DNA of 64,000 nucleotides from Solibacteraceae bacterium (GCA_021324015.1 JAJPJX010000201.1:1-64000); one strand, 5' to 3'; shown: positions 18,221 to 27,091, numbered from the stretch's first letter. A program made the numbers and translations. The notes: a model not told the origin generated them from the sequence alone.

Positions 18221-19009
18221 TTAGGGTGTTTTGACTGGAGCTACTTCCGTGCCCAGGCCGGCGTATTCTTCTTTCACTTTGATGACTTTGTCGCCGTTAA
18301 ATGTTACGAAGACGATCTTGCCCGGCGGATGCCCGAAGATCCAGTCCTCGAGTTCCATGCCGTCTTTCACTTCACGGGATTTGTGATCCGGACGGCCCAG
18401 GGCCAGCACCACCTGGTCGCGGTCCATGCCTTCCACGGCGCGCTTCTGCGCGATGGCCTTCTTCATCTCGGGCGGCAACGACTCGGCGTACACCTGCGTG
18501 GCGCTGCGCTTCTCGAAATCCAGCACCGGCGCCAGCATCTTCTTGATAGCCGCCGAAGTCACGCCGTGGGCCAGCGGCTCATCGAAGTCCACGGCAATCA
18601 CCGTGCCGCCCGGGGCATTCGAATCACCGCCGCCTATAGGACTCATGGTCGGCCCCATGCCCACCGAGACGCCCTGATACCACTTGCGCCCGCCTTTGAA
18701 TCCGCCGTTGATTTGCAGCACGATCTTGTCGTTTTCAATGGAGACCTTGGTGATCTGCACCAGGTCGCCGACGCGCGCCGCCGGGCCATATTCTTTACCC
18801 GCGCCCTCCCACACCGCCTTGTCATACTTACCGGCGGAGGAAAAGGGAAGGGGCTTTTTGGAACGTGGGAGGAATTGTTTGACGGTGGCGTATTCCGCCA
18901 TCAGCCCGCGCGTGAGTTCCACCCGGTCGTCGAGCGTAAGCTTGTCGGCGCCGGCCAGCGGGGCCACCATCGCCAGCGTGATTGCCGCGGCGTACCAGGA
19001 TCGCATCAT
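18221..19009 (-). CDS. Secreted protein with BamE/SmpA-like C-terminal segment, function unknown
   Basis: This exported protein has 262 residues with signal peptide MMRSWYAAAITLAMVAPLAGA. The middle part contains a Gly-rich beta segment (VLQINGGFKGGRKWYQG). The C-terminal segment EGMDRDQVVLALGRPDHKS followed by EDWIFGHPPGKIVFVTFNGD has the pattern of SmpA/OmlA (BamE-like) two-helix/three-strand modules, which also occur in unrelated exported proteins. The ATG overlaps the stop of the CPBP gene (ATGATG). No defined function. Confidence 0.75.
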   Translation of the reverse strand: MMRSWYAAAITLAMVAPLAGADKLTLDDRVELTRGLMAEYATVKQFLPRSKKPLPFSSAGKYDKAVWEGAGKEYGPAARVGDLVQITKVSIENDKIVLQINGGFKGGRKWYQGVSVGMGPTMSPIGGGDSNAPGGTVIAVDFDEPLAHGVTSAAIKKMLAPVLDFEKRSATQVYAESLPPEMKKAIAQKRAVEGMDRDQVVLALGRPDHKSREVKDGMELEDWIFGHPPGKIVFVTFNGDKVIKVKEEYAGLGTEVAPVKTP

Positions 19010-19857
19010 ACGCCCTCCGCCGGCGGGTCCAGCAGCCGGGAAGATTGCCGCCGGATGGGGGCCCGATAGAGGTACATGAACAACAGCCCCAACACGCCCG
19101 CGGTCAGAAGGCTGGCTTCCGGGCCGTAGTCGCCGCCGCTCCACAACTTGCCGGCGGACCACTCCAGGCTGTAACCCGTCAATCTCATTGTAATCCCGCT
19201 GACGTTGACGCCGAACAGCGGTAACGTAACATTCCAGCCGAAGTGCAAGCCAATGGGCAGCCATAGGTCGTGGCTGCGTAGGAAAGCGTACCCGAACAGG
19301 ATTCCGAACCCGGCCGTGTTGGCCAGGGCCAGCCAGTTGGCGTTGGGATTCCCCGCGTGCAGGGCGGCGAATACCAGGCCCACCGGCACGATGGTGGCCC
19401 AAGCCCCCAGCGTGCGCAGAAGCACCTGGAAGCCGTAGCCCCGAAAGAGCAGTTCCTCGCCCGCCGCACCGGCCAGCAGCAGCAAGGGCAGGAACCAATA
19501 AGCGTTGACCGATGCGCCGCCTTCCGGCACGGGCACGAAATGCGCCGCGCGCAGCGCCAGTGGCCCGCAGAGCACCACCATGGCCGAACCCGCCCCTCCG
19601 GCCGCGCCCAACCCCAGGTTCCACATCGACGTCCGGTTCCAGGCGAGGCCGGCGTCGGGGAGGCGCAGACCTTCGAAGATGCGCAGCGAGAGCCCATTGG
19701 TCAGGCTGGCGGCCACCAGGCCCGTGGTCGTGATGCCCACCAGGTATCCCCCCAGCCAGTTCGCCAGCGGCCCGCACACCCAGGCGGCGGCCAGGTATAA
19801 CACCACATAGACCAGGATCTGCAGCGCGATCCGTACCGGATCTGGTTTCGCGGGCAT
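19006..19857 (-). CDS. CPBP-family intramembrane glutamic protease
   Basis: This is an integral membrane protein of 283 residues with about eight hydrophobic segments. It carries the CPBP/Rce1-like motifs in order: EELLFRGYGF (motif 1, catalytic Glu pair and Arg), VFAALHAGNPN (motif 2, His), and LPIGLHFGWNV (motif 3, His). Such proteins are membrane proteases or scaffolds of unknown substrate in bacteria. It starts 9 bp after the GHMP kinase and overlaps the secreted protein gene, so the three form one transcript. Confidence 0.88.
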   Translation of the reverse strand: MPAKPDPVRIALQILVYVVLYLAAAWVCGPLANWLGGYLVGITTTGLVAASLTNGLSLRIFEGLRLPDAGLAWNRTSMWNLGLGAAGGAGSAMVVLCGPLALRAAHFVPVPEGGASVNAYWFLPLLLLAGAAGEELLFRGYGFQVLLRTLGAWATIVPVGLVFAALHAGNPNANWLALANTAGFGILFGYAFLRSHDLWLPIGLHFGWNVTLPLFGVNVSGITMRLTGYSLEWSAGKLWSGGDYGPEASLLTAGVLGLLFMYLYRAPIRRQSSRLLDPPAEGV

Positions 19858-19866
19858 GCCTCGCCG

Positions 19867-20871
19867 TCAGGCCGTCTTGAGCTGCACGCCGCGCCGGGCT
19901 ACTTTGACCGGCAGCACCGTGGCGCCTTCGGCGGCGATGGCCGCTGAGACACGCTCCCGGGCGCCGCGCTCCACCAGGAAAAATACGCATCCCCCGCCGC
20001 CGGCGCCGCACACCTTGGCGCCCACCGCGCCCTGCCGGCGCGTGACCTCCACCAGGCGGTCGATCAGCGGCGTGGTGATGCCCGGAGCATTCTTCTTCCG
20101 GTTGGCCCACTCCTCTCGCAGCAGCCGCGCCACCTCCTTCCAGTCGGCTTTCTCCAGCGCCTGCCGCATGGCATGGGCGATGGCGGCGATGCGGTCGAAG
20201 TTCCGGTGCACCACGCGGTCCCCGTCGATGTGCGCCTTGGTGACTTCCCAGTTGTTGATGCCGGAATTGCGCGGCTCGCCGGTGTAGCACAGCACCACGC
20301 GCTCGTTCAGATCGTCGATATCCACCTCGACGGGCTTGCGCAGGATGCCCGCCTCGCTCAGCTCGATGGCGCTCACGCTGCCGTACATGGCCGGATAGTA
20401 ATCCTGGCAGCCGGTGGGGACGCGGATGATCTGGGCCTCGATGTTCTGCGCGATCACCCGGAGCTTTTCGATCGGGTAGCCCGCGCCGGTGAGCTTGTTC
20501 AGCGCCGAAACCACGGCGATGATCAGCGTGGAAGACCCGGCAATCCCCGCTCCCGCCGGCGCCTCCGAATCCGTCACCAGGGTGATGCCGGTCTGCGGCG
20601 CGAAGTACCGCACCAGATACGCCAAAAGCGGGAGCTTGTATTTCCGGGCCTCCCGCAGCGCTTCAAGCGACGGAAAGGTTTCTTCACCTTCGAGGTCCAG
20701 TGACCGCAGGGCGATCTGTGGATCCTCGCGGGTCTCCAGCACGCAGCTCGCGTACCGGTCTACGGCGAAATTCACGGTCACGGCATTGCGGTGATACAGG
20801 TATAGCGGCCAGATGTCGATGGTGCCGCCCGCCATATCCACCCGGCACGGTGCTTTCGCTGATATCTTCAT
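19867..20871 (-). CDS. GHMP-family sugar kinase
   Basis: This is a small-molecule kinase of 334 residues in the galactokinase/homoserine/mevalonate fold. The N-terminus (ISAKAPCRVDMAGGTIDIWP) matches the sugar-kinase substrate segment. The ATP loop is EAPAGAGIAGSSTLIIAV, and motif 3 is GAVGAKVCGAGGGGCVFFLV. It is closest in pattern to D-glycero-D-manno-heptose 7-phosphate kinase or fucokinase-like proteins. I cannot choose the sugar. No heptose or fucose genes are nearby. Confidence 0.85.
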   Translation of the reverse strand: MKISAKAPCRVDMAGGTIDIWPLYLYHRNAVTVNFAVDRYASCVLETREDPQIALRSLDLEGEETFPSLEALREARKYKLPLLAYLVRYFAPQTGITLVTDSEAPAGAGIAGSSTLIIAVVSALNKLTGAGYPIEKLRVIAQNIEAQIIRVPTGCQDYYPAMYGSVSAIELSEAGILRKPVEVDIDDLNERVVLCYTGEPRNSGINNWEVTKAHIDGDRVVHRNFDRIAAIAHAMRQALEKADWKEVARLLREEWANRKKNAPGITTPLIDRLVEVTRRQGAVGAKVCGAGGGGCVFFLVERGARERVSAAIAAEGATVLPVKVARRGVQLKTA

Positions 20872-20879
20872 GAATAGTT

Positions 20880-21440
20880 ATGCCCGCCCGCAGAATTCTT
20901 CAGCTCGGCGACCCGATGCTGCGGACCGTATCCACCCCCGCGGCCGCTCCGTCCGAAGTCCTTCCGGTGTTCGAGGATTTGCGCGCCACTCTTCACGAGT
21001 TCCGCCGCACCCACGGATTCGGGCGCGGCATCAGCGCCATCCAGATCGGCGTGCCCAAACGGTGCATCTATATCGAATTCCAGGGCCTCGCCTATTGTCT
21101 CACGAACCCCGTGTACGAGCACCAGAGCGCGGAAAGGTTCCGCCTGTGGGACGACTGTTTTTCGTTCCCGAACCTGCTGGTGTATCTGGAGCGCTCCCGC
21201 GCGGTGCGCGTGCGCTACCAGGACGAGACCGGGGCGGAACGCCGCCTGGAGGCCGAAGGTCCGCTCGCCGAACTGCTCCAGCACGAAATCGATCACCTGG
21301 ACGGCATCCTGGCCATCGACCGCGCGCTGGACGAGAACAGCCTGTGCACCCGGGAAGAATGGGAGCGGCGCTACCGCCCGGCGGCTACGCCAGAACCTTC
21401 TTCACCACCTCGCCGCGCTGTCCCGTCAGCCGCTGATTGA
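20880..21440 (+). CDS. Peptide deformylase-like protein with altered motifs
   Basis: This 186-residue protein has the deformylase layout. It begins RRILQLGDPMLRTVS. Motif 1 is GRGISAIQIG where active enzymes usually have GxGLAAxQ. Motif 2 is DDCFSF where EGCLS is usual, retaining the metal-ligand Cys. Motif 3 is LLQHEIDHLDG, an intact HExxH. Metal binding is therefore likely but N-formyl-Met deformylation is uncertain; type III deformylases show such changes. Its 3' end overlaps the convergent DUF1501 gene by 56 bp, and its ATG lies 8 bp from that of the divergent GHMP kinase. Confidence 0.8.
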   Translation: MPARRILQLGDPMLRTVSTPAAAPSEVLPVFEDLRATLHEFRRTHGFGRGISAIQIGVPKRCIYIEFQGLAYCLTNPVYEHQSAERFRLWDDCFSFPNLLVYLERSRAVRVRYQDETGAERRLEAEGPLAELLQHEIDHLDGILAIDRALDENSLCTREEWERRYRPAATPEPSSPPRRAVPSAAD

Positions 21441-22836
21441 GCCCCTGGTAGAACCAGGTGAGCCGGGTGTGATCCAGGCCCATCAGGTGCAGGATGGTGG
21501 CGTGCAGATCCGAGACGTGGCAGCGCTCTTCGACGGCCGCGAAGCCCAGTTCGTCGGTGGCGCCGATGGCCTGGCCGCCTTTGACTCCCGCGCCCGCCAG
21601 CCACATGGTGAAGCCGTGCCAGTTGTGGTCGCGGCCCGGCCGGCCGATGCCTTCGCTGGTGGGCGTGCGGCCGAACTCGCCGCCCCAGATCAGCAGGGTC
21701 TCGTCCCACAGGCCGGTGCGCTTCAGGTCGGCCATGAGCGCGGCGATGGGCTGGTCGGTCTCGCCGGCGTGCAGCTTGTGGTTGGTGATGCAGTCGTTGT
21801 GGCCGTCCCAGGTGTCCTCGATGTGGCCGCCGCCGGAATAAAGCTGGATGAAGCGCACGCCTTTTTCGAGCAGCCGCCGGGTGATGAGGCACTTACGCCC
21901 GAAGTCCGCGGTGAGCTTGTTGTTGAGGCCGTACATCTCGCGGGTGCGGGCGTCCTCGCGCTCGATATTCACCACTTCGGCGGCAGAGGTCTGCATGCGG
22001 TAGGCCAGCTCGTAGGAGTGTATGCGGGCGGCCAGTTCGCTGTCGCCGGGGCGGGACTCCAGGTGCTCGCGGTTCAGCCGTTCCAGCAGATCGAGCGAGT
22101 GGCGCTGCGTGCCCGCACTCACGCCGGGCGGCGTGGCCAGGTCCAGCAGCGGCGCCCCGGTGCTGCGAAACAGCGTGCCCTGGTAGGCGGCCGGCATGTA
22201 GCCGGCGGTCCAGTTGGAAGCGCCGCTGATGGGGCCGCCCCGCGGATCGGTCATCACCACGAACGCCGGCAGGCTCTCGTTCTCCGTACCCAGGCCGTAG
22301 CTCAGCCAGGAACCCAGGCTGGGCTTGCCGATGATGATGTTGCCGGTGTTCATTTGCAGGCAGCCGGAGGCGTGCGCGGCCGTATCGGTGTACATGGAGC
22401 GGATCACGCAGAGGTCGTCGGCGAATTTGGAAGTGTGCGGAAACAGGCTGCTGATTTCCAGACCGCTCTGGCCGTAGGGGCGGAACCCGAAGGGCGTCTG
22501 CATCAGGTAGCCGACGGGCCGGCCGTTCGAACCCACGGTCAGCGGCCCCTGATAGGGGGTGCCGTGGAAGCGCGTGAGGGCCGGCTTGTGGTCGAAGGTG
22601 TCGATGTGGCTGGGCGCGCCGTTCATGAACAGGAACACGGCGTGCTTGGCTTTAGCGGGAAAATGCGGCTTCTTGGGCGCCAGCAGGTCCGGTCCGGCGG
22701 TGGGTTCCGCGTGCAGCAGGCCGTCGCGGCTGAGCAGGTCGATGAGGGCCAGGCCGGCGAAACCGCCGCCCACCTCCCATAGGAATTCGCGCCGCGTGCG
22801 GCCGCAGGGAGTCCGGTTTGGAACGAAGCGGTTCAT
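21385..22836 (-). CDS. DUF1501 (sulfatase-like) Tat-exported protein
   Basis: This 483-residue protein starts with a twin-arginine-type leader (TRREFLWEVGGGFAGLALID). The DUF1501 fold is related to alkaline phosphatase/sulfatases: FLFMNGAPSHIDTFDHKP, SMYTDTAAHASG, GVRFIQLYSGGG and LIWGGEFGRTP, with RDHNWHGFT and a late DLHATILHLMGLDH. The pairing with the upstream DUF1549/DUF1553 cytochrome gene is the standard arrangement in Planctomycetes and Acidobacteria, thought to act on complex sulfated or modified polysaccharides (inference). It lies 7 bp after its partner. Confidence 0.92.
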   Translation of the reverse strand: MNRFVPNRTPCGRTRREFLWEVGGGFAGLALIDLLSRDGLLHAEPTAGPDLLAPKKPHFPAKAKHAVFLFMNGAPSHIDTFDHKPALTRFHGTPYQGPLTVGSNGRPVGYLMQTPFGFRPYGQSGLEISSLFPHTSKFADDLCVIRSMYTDTAAHASGCLQMNTGNIIIGKPSLGSWLSYGLGTENESLPAFVVMTDPRGGPISGASNWTAGYMPAAYQGTLFRSTGAPLLDLATPPGVSAGTQRHSLDLLERLNREHLESRPGDSELAARIHSYELAYRMQTSAAEVVNIEREDARTREMYGLNNKLTADFGRKCLITRRLLEKGVRFIQLYSGGGHIEDTWDGHNDCITNHKLHAGETDQPIAALMADLKRTGLWDETLLIWGGEFGRTPTSEGIGRPGRDHNWHGFTMWLAGAGVKGGQAIGATDELGFAAVEERCHVSDLHATILHLMGLDHTRLTWFYQGLNQRLTGQRGEVVKKVLA

Positions 22837-22843
22837 AGCGCTC

Positions 22844-25123
22844 TCAATCGGGATACACGAACTCGTTCAGGTTCAGGATGACGCGGCACATCTCGGCCGC
22901 CGTCTCGGTCTTGCGGAACTCGATCAGGGCGGCGCGCTCGCTGGGAGTAGGCGGGCGCGCGAGGGCCAGCCGGTAGGCGCGCTCGATCTGCTTCTCCGGG
23001 TCCGGGCCCACCTCCTCCATGAGCCGCTCGGCCAGGCGCCGCGCCTGCTGGTTGACGAACTCGCCGTTGAACAGGGTGAGCGCCTGCGGCGCCACGCTGG
23101 TGTTGACGCGCTGCGCGGAACTGCGCGTGGTGTCGCAGAAGTCCAGCACCTCCAGCATGGGGATGATCATGGAGCGCTTGACGAAGGCGTAGATGGTGCG
23201 GCGCGAGGCGGCGCGCTCGTCCGAGGCGTGCCAGATCTTGTCCGGGTCGCTCGAGCCTTCGAGCGCCGCGGCGGGAATGGGCGGCAGCACGCTCGGTCCG
23301 TACATCTCGGGGTTCAGCCGGCCGCTCACCGCCAGCATGGAATCGCGGATGGCCTCCGCCTCCAGGCGCACGTAGGGCACGCGCCAAAAGAGGCGGTCTT
23401 CGGGATCTTTCGCGCCGTATTCCGGGTTCCAGCGTTTGCTCATGCGGTAGGTGTTGCTCGCCAGGATCAGGCGGTGGAGTTGTTTGAGAGACCAGCCGTG
23501 GTCCATAAACCAATCGGCCAGCCAGTCCAGCAGTTCGGGATGCGTGGGCCGCTCGCCGATGGCGCCGAAGTCGTTGGGGGTGCGCACCAGGCCCTGGCCG
23601 AAATGCCACTGCCAGACGCGGTTGACAATGACGCGCGCGGTGAGCGGGTTTTCGCGGCTGGCGATCCAGCGGGCCAGCGTCAGGCGGCGCAGGCTGGTTC
23701 GGCCGGGCGGCGGAAACTCCGGCTGCCGGCTCACCAGCACGGCGGGGACGGCCGGCGGCGCCTCCGGCCCGGGACTCGCGGCTTTGCCGCGGATCAGCAC
23801 GTGCATGGGCGGCGGCACGGGCGCGGGCTCGTCCAGAATGTAAGCCCGGGGCAGATCCGGCGTGGCCTGTTTCAGCGCCCGGATCTTTTCCTCGTACGCC
23901 GCGATCCGCGGTTTGAAAACCTCCGGCCATGCGCCGGTGACCTCGCTCGCGAGGCACACGCGCAGCCGGCCGATTTCCTCCTCGAGCGGCTGGATCCGGC
24001 GATCGCGCTCGGCCAGGGCGGCGAGTTCGGTGCGCGTGCCTGCCGGCAGATCGTGCTCCGTGCGCCCGCTGCGCGGCCGCTCGAGGCCGTTGAAGATCGC
24101 GGCCATGCTGTAATAGTCGCGCGCCGTGAGCGGGTCGAACTTGTGATCGTGGCAGCGGGCGCAGCCCAAGGTGAGAGCCAGGAAGGCCTGCGACGTGGTG
24201 CTCACCATGTCGTCGAGCTGGTCGAAGCGGTCCATGGCGGGATCGGCCGGCTCGTCATCCCAGGGGCCCAGGCGGAAATAAGTAGTGGCGATCAGCGTCT
24301 CGCCGGACAGGTCCTCGAGTTCGTCGCCGGCGAGCTGCTCCAGGATGAAGCGGTCGAAAGGCTTGTCTGCGTTGAGCGCGCGGATCACGTAATCGCGGTA
24401 ACGCCAGACGCTGGGCTTGGCGGCGTCGCGCTCATAGCCGTTGGTCTCGGCATAGCGCACCACGTCCAGCCAGTGGCGAGCCCAGCGCTCGCCGTAAGCC
24501 GGTCGCGCGAGGAGATCGGCCGACAAACGGTCGAGCGAAGGATCCCGCGCAAACTGCTCCTGTTCGGCCAGCGTGGGCGGCAGGCCGGTAACATCCAAGT
24601 ACATGCGGCGCAGCAAAACCTGGGGCGGCGCGGGCGGGGAAGGTTTCCAGCCGCGGGCTTCGAGCCTGGCCAGCACGAACGCGTCGATGGGATTGCGCAC
24701 CCAGGCCCGGTCGCGGACCTCCGGGACATCCGGGCGGCGAACAGGCTGGAAGGCCCAGTGGCCGGCGCCTGCCGAAGCCTGGCGGTACTCAGCGCCGCCG
24801 TCGATCCAGGCGCGCAGGGTATTCACCTGTTCGCTGGTCAAGTGGGCCCCCACCGGGGGCATCACCACCTTCGGGTTCTGCCCGGAGACGTACTGGATGA
24901 GCAGGCTTTCGGCGCTCTTGCCCGGCACGATGGCCGGCTTGCCGGATTCGCCGCCGGCCAGGGCGTCGGCGCGGCGGTCCAGCCGCAGGTGGTGCATCCG
25001 GGTCTGACTGCCGTGGCACGGGAAACAGCGGGCAGCCAGGATCGGCTGCACGTCGCGGGTAAAATCCGGGCCCTCGGCGGCGCACACCCAGACCGCCAGA
25101 CAGCACAGTACAACCCAGCGCAT
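22844..25123 (-). CDS. PSD1-type protein: cytochrome c-like, DUF1549 and DUF1553 domains
   Basis: This exported protein has about 759 residues: signal peptide (MRWVVLCCLAVWVCA), then a planctomycete-type cytochrome c domain with CFPCH near residue 34. DUF1549 follows (NPIDAFVLARLEARGW, MYLDVTGLPPT, ERWARHWLDVVRYAETNGYE), with a second CxxCH (LGCARCHDHKFDPLT). DUF1553 comes last (LRRLTLARWIASRENPLTARVIVNRVWQWHFGQGL and RMSKRWNPEY). The ATG at 25123 was preferred to the GTG one codon earlier. It is likely periplasmic and acts with the DUF1501 protein. Confidence 0.92.
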   Translation of the reverse strand: MRWVVLCCLAVWVCAAEGPDFTRDVQPILAARCFPCHGSQTRMHHLRLDRRADALAGGESGKPAIVPGKSAESLLIQYVSGQNPKVVMPPVGAHLTSEQVNTLRAWIDGGAEYRQASAGAGHWAFQPVRRPDVPEVRDRAWVRNPIDAFVLARLEARGWKPSPPAPPQVLLRRMYLDVTGLPPTLAEQEQFARDPSLDRLSADLLARPAYGERWARHWLDVVRYAETNGYERDAAKPSVWRYRDYVIRALNADKPFDRFILEQLAGDELEDLSGETLIATTYFRLGPWDDEPADPAMDRFDQLDDMVSTTSQAFLALTLGCARCHDHKFDPLTARDYYSMAAIFNGLERPRSGRTEHDLPAGTRTELAALAERDRRIQPLEEEIGRLRVCLASEVTGAWPEVFKPRIAAYEEKIRALKQATPDLPRAYILDEPAPVPPPMHVLIRGKAASPGPEAPPAVPAVLVSRQPEFPPPGRTSLRRLTLARWIASRENPLTARVIVNRVWQWHFGQGLVRTPNDFGAIGERPTHPELLDWLADWFMDHGWSLKQLHRLILASNTYRMSKRWNPEYGAKDPEDRLFWRVPYVRLEAEAIRDSMLAVSGRLNPEMYGPSVLPPIPAAALEGSSDPDKIWHASDERAASRRTIYAFVKRSMIIPMLEVLDFCDTTRSSAQRVNTSVAPQALTLFNGEFVNQQARRLAERLMEEVGPDPEKQIERAYRLALARPPTPSERAALIEFRKTETAAEMCRVILNLNEFVYPD

Positions 25124-25160
25124 CACGTTGCAGCCAGGATATTTCGGGGTTAGAAGGAAG

Positions 25161-26456
25161 TCAAGGCCGGCCGCTTTGAGCGGGTTTTCCCTCGAGCGCC
25201 CGCAGCTTCTCGAGCGCAGCCCGAGTGTCCTGGCGCGCCAGCCGGTCCTGCTTCTTTTCTTTCCGCGGCGCGTGCGTGAGCGATTCCGGATTCCTGTAGA
25301 ACGCCAGAAGCTGATCGCGCAGTTCCGGACTCAGATTCTTGAAACCCTGGTGCGCCAGATCGCGCAGCAGCCGGGCATAGGCCTTGTCCGCAAGCGGGTA
25401 TTCGCCGGCTCGGGTGGGGCGGCCGGTGTCAAAGTCCAGATTCGCCAGGCGCAGACGCGGCGGCTCCGCCTCTCGGAGAAAGGCGCGGTACAGCGTGAGC
25501 GTCTGGTTGAAGCTCTCCATAAAAAGGTTCTCGGTGCGCGGCGTGGGGGGCTTAAATGAGATGGACTTGAACGGCCCGAAGTTGGGAATCAGGCGCAGCA
25601 GAAAGGCCATGAACCGAGCGAACCAGCCGGGGCGCCGGTAGTCCCGGCCCCACTCCCGTTCGTACGCTGAACGCGACAGGTTGTACAGGAACCGCCGCCG
25701 GGTGATTCCCGGGCGGGAGCGGACGATTTCTTCCTTCTTCAGCGACCAGGCGATTTTGGTGGCTTCCGGAATGATACTGCTGACTGTGCGGCGATAGGTG
25801 CCCAACGCCAGGTCCAGGCTGGTGAACTGGTCTTTCAATTCCAGCGCGTACGTATCGCGGAACGCCCGCTCGAGCAGGTTCTTCGATACCTGAAACCCGA
25901 TGAAGTCGTGGAAGGCGATGTTGGCATAGCGGCCCTTGGCGACTTCGACCACGTCGAAGCCGAATTCCGCCTTGAGGTGGGCAACCGGATCTTCGGCGTA
26001 GGTGACTGCATTGCCGAACTTCTTGCGCAGCTTGGGGTAGGAGATGGCCACGGCGCGGTTGACGGCGACGGGGTGCCCGACGGTGTCGGCGGCATAGTGC
26101 GCCAGCGCCCCCAGGGCGAAGGCGAATTCGTTGATATCGTTGTCCGCCTCCGCGTCCCGCAGCAGATTCAGGACGAAGTCGCCGCTGCGCACGTAGTGCA
26201 CCAGGTCGCTGAAATATTTGCTGCCTAAGGGATAGTAGCCCATGTCCTGGAGGATGCAGCCGCCGTACACATACGCGTAGGCCTGTTTGATCTGCTCGGG
26301 AGTGGCGCCGGAAAAGCGCTTCAGGAGGATCGGGCGGATGTGGTCCCAGGCGGAATCAATGATGGCTTCGTGGGTCAGGACAGCGTAGCCCGGCCCGGGC
26401 TGTGGCACAAACAAGAAAAGGAGAAGAAAGAGGATCGCTTCACGCATTGCGGGCAT
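25161..26456 (-). CDS. Zinc-dependent phospholipase C-like exported protein
   Basis: This 431-residue protein has a hydrophobic leader (MREAILFLLLFLFVPQPGPG). It has the layout of the zinc phospholipase C/S1-P1 nuclease-like fold: THEAIIDSAWDHI, the YVYGGCILQDMGYYPLG segment, and FALGALAHYAADTVGHP with a run of His/Asp ligands. The C-terminal 90 residues are basic and charged (HAPRKEKKQDRLARQ). The start may be the ATG at 26456 or the one at 26447. Substrate unknown. It is convergent with nothing and stands alone on the minus strand. Confidence 0.8.
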   Translation of the reverse strand: MPAMREAILFLLLFLFVPQPGPGYAVLTHEAIIDSAWDHIRPILLKRFSGATPEQIKQAYAYVYGGCILQDMGYYPLGSKYFSDLVHYVRSGDFVLNLLRDAEADNDINEFAFALGALAHYAADTVGHPVAVNRAVAISYPKLRKKFGNAVTYAEDPVAHLKAEFGFDVVEVAKGRYANIAFHDFIGFQVSKNLLERAFRDTYALELKDQFTSLDLALGTYRRTVSSIIPEATKIAWSLKKEEIVRSRPGITRRRFLYNLSRSAYEREWGRDYRRPGWFARFMAFLLRLIPNFGPFKSISFKPPTPRTENLFMESFNQTLTLYRAFLREAEPPRLRLANLDFDTGRPTRAGEYPLADKAYARLLRDLAHQGFKNLSPELRDQLLAFYRNPESLTHAPRKEKKQDRLARQDTRAALEKLRALEGKPAQSGRP

Positions 26457-26479
26457 AGGCCGTCGGAGTGCGTGAGGCT

Positions 26480-26485
26480 ATTGTA
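26480..26485 (-). promoter_or_regulatory. Candidate -10 box for the phospholipase C-like gene
   Basis: TACAAT on the minus strand lies 23 bp upstream of the ATG at 26456. The hexamer 17 bp further upstream (GCTTCC) is a poor -35, so this is only a plausible promoter. Confidence 0.3.
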
Positions 26486-26517
26486 GCAGGCGACCGGGAG
26501 GCGGAAGCTCTCCAGGG

Positions 26518-26722
26518 GGTTGGGCGGTACGGGGCGCCACCCAACCTCGCTTCTACTGTAACGAACCGCGCAAAGCCATCGTTAATTTTGCCTGCGGCGA
26601 GGGATCGATCCCTTTCCCCTGCGAGCTTGTTCAAGGCTCCAGGAGACGGCAGCAACGCCTGGGACGTTGAACGGGTTTGCTCAGGACTTTCGAGCCCCCT
26701 AGGTTGGGCGCCTGACCCGTTA
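26518..26722. other. Structured non-coding stretch, candidate RNA gene or leader
   Basis: The 410 bp between 26457 and 26866 hold no convincing gene; an open minus-strand frame of 108 codons here has no recognisable product. Within it are four inverted repeats: GGTTGGG/CCCAACC (26518-26524 and 26540-26546), the 14-bp palindrome AGGGATCGATCCCT (26600-26613), a CCAGG/CCTGG stem near 26640-26662, and AACGGG/CCCGTT enclosing TCAGG/CCTGA (about 26669-26722). The strand and class are not clear. I tested it by eye against tmRNA, RNase P, SRP RNA and common riboswitches and found no match. Confidence 0.3.
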
Positions 26723-26866
26723 CCGCCGGTTGCCTCTCGGCGAGCGAGCAACTCTTTCATCCACACAGTAGCGCAAGGCAGGGAAGCAAGGGATGTGCAG
26801 TTCCCGCAAGAGGTTGAAAAAGCGGGCCAACTTTTCCTGGAAAAATTTGTGAATGCCGCCGGCCCG

Positions 26867-27046
26867 TTACTCCGGTTCTTCCGACTGCTCCTGTCTGACT
26901 TCGTTGAGCCGGGCGCGGCACAAGGCGCAACTTTGCAGGTGCTCCTGCACCTGGCGCATTTCGGACTCCGGCAGACCCACGGTCACGATCTGTTCGAGCA
27001 TGGCGTCGGAGATGTGCCCCAGTTCACCTTGGGCATGGCCGCTCAT
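26867..27046 (-). CDS. Small zf-HC2-like zinc-binding protein
   Basis: This 59-residue protein begins MSGHAQGELGHISDAMLEQI and ends EQSEEPE. The middle has VQEHLQSCALCRARL, the HxxxCxxC pattern of the anti-sigma zinc-finger domain (zf-HC2). It has no transmembrane segment and no sigma-factor gene beside it, so it may be a free-standing relative rather than a membrane anti-sigma factor. It is on the same strand as, and 126 bp downstream of, a second small zinc-binding gene. Confidence 0.65.
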   Translation of the reverse strand: MSGHAQGELGHISDAMLEQIVTVGLPESEMRQVQEHLQSCALCRARLNEVRQEQSEEPE

Positions 27047-27091
27047 GGCAGTGGGCGTCTCCCGGAGGAACGGAACTCAAAACGACACGGG

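Noticed and set aside
18221-20290. A 689-codon minus-strand frame covering three genes
   Set aside because: Only its last part (18221-19009) is a real protein. The rest is an out-of-frame shadow of the CPBP and GHMP kinase genes.
22559-25153. 864-codon plus-strand frame across the DUF1549 region
   Set aside because: It is antisense to a protein with two CxxCH sites and family domains. No domain pattern is visible in the antisense frame.
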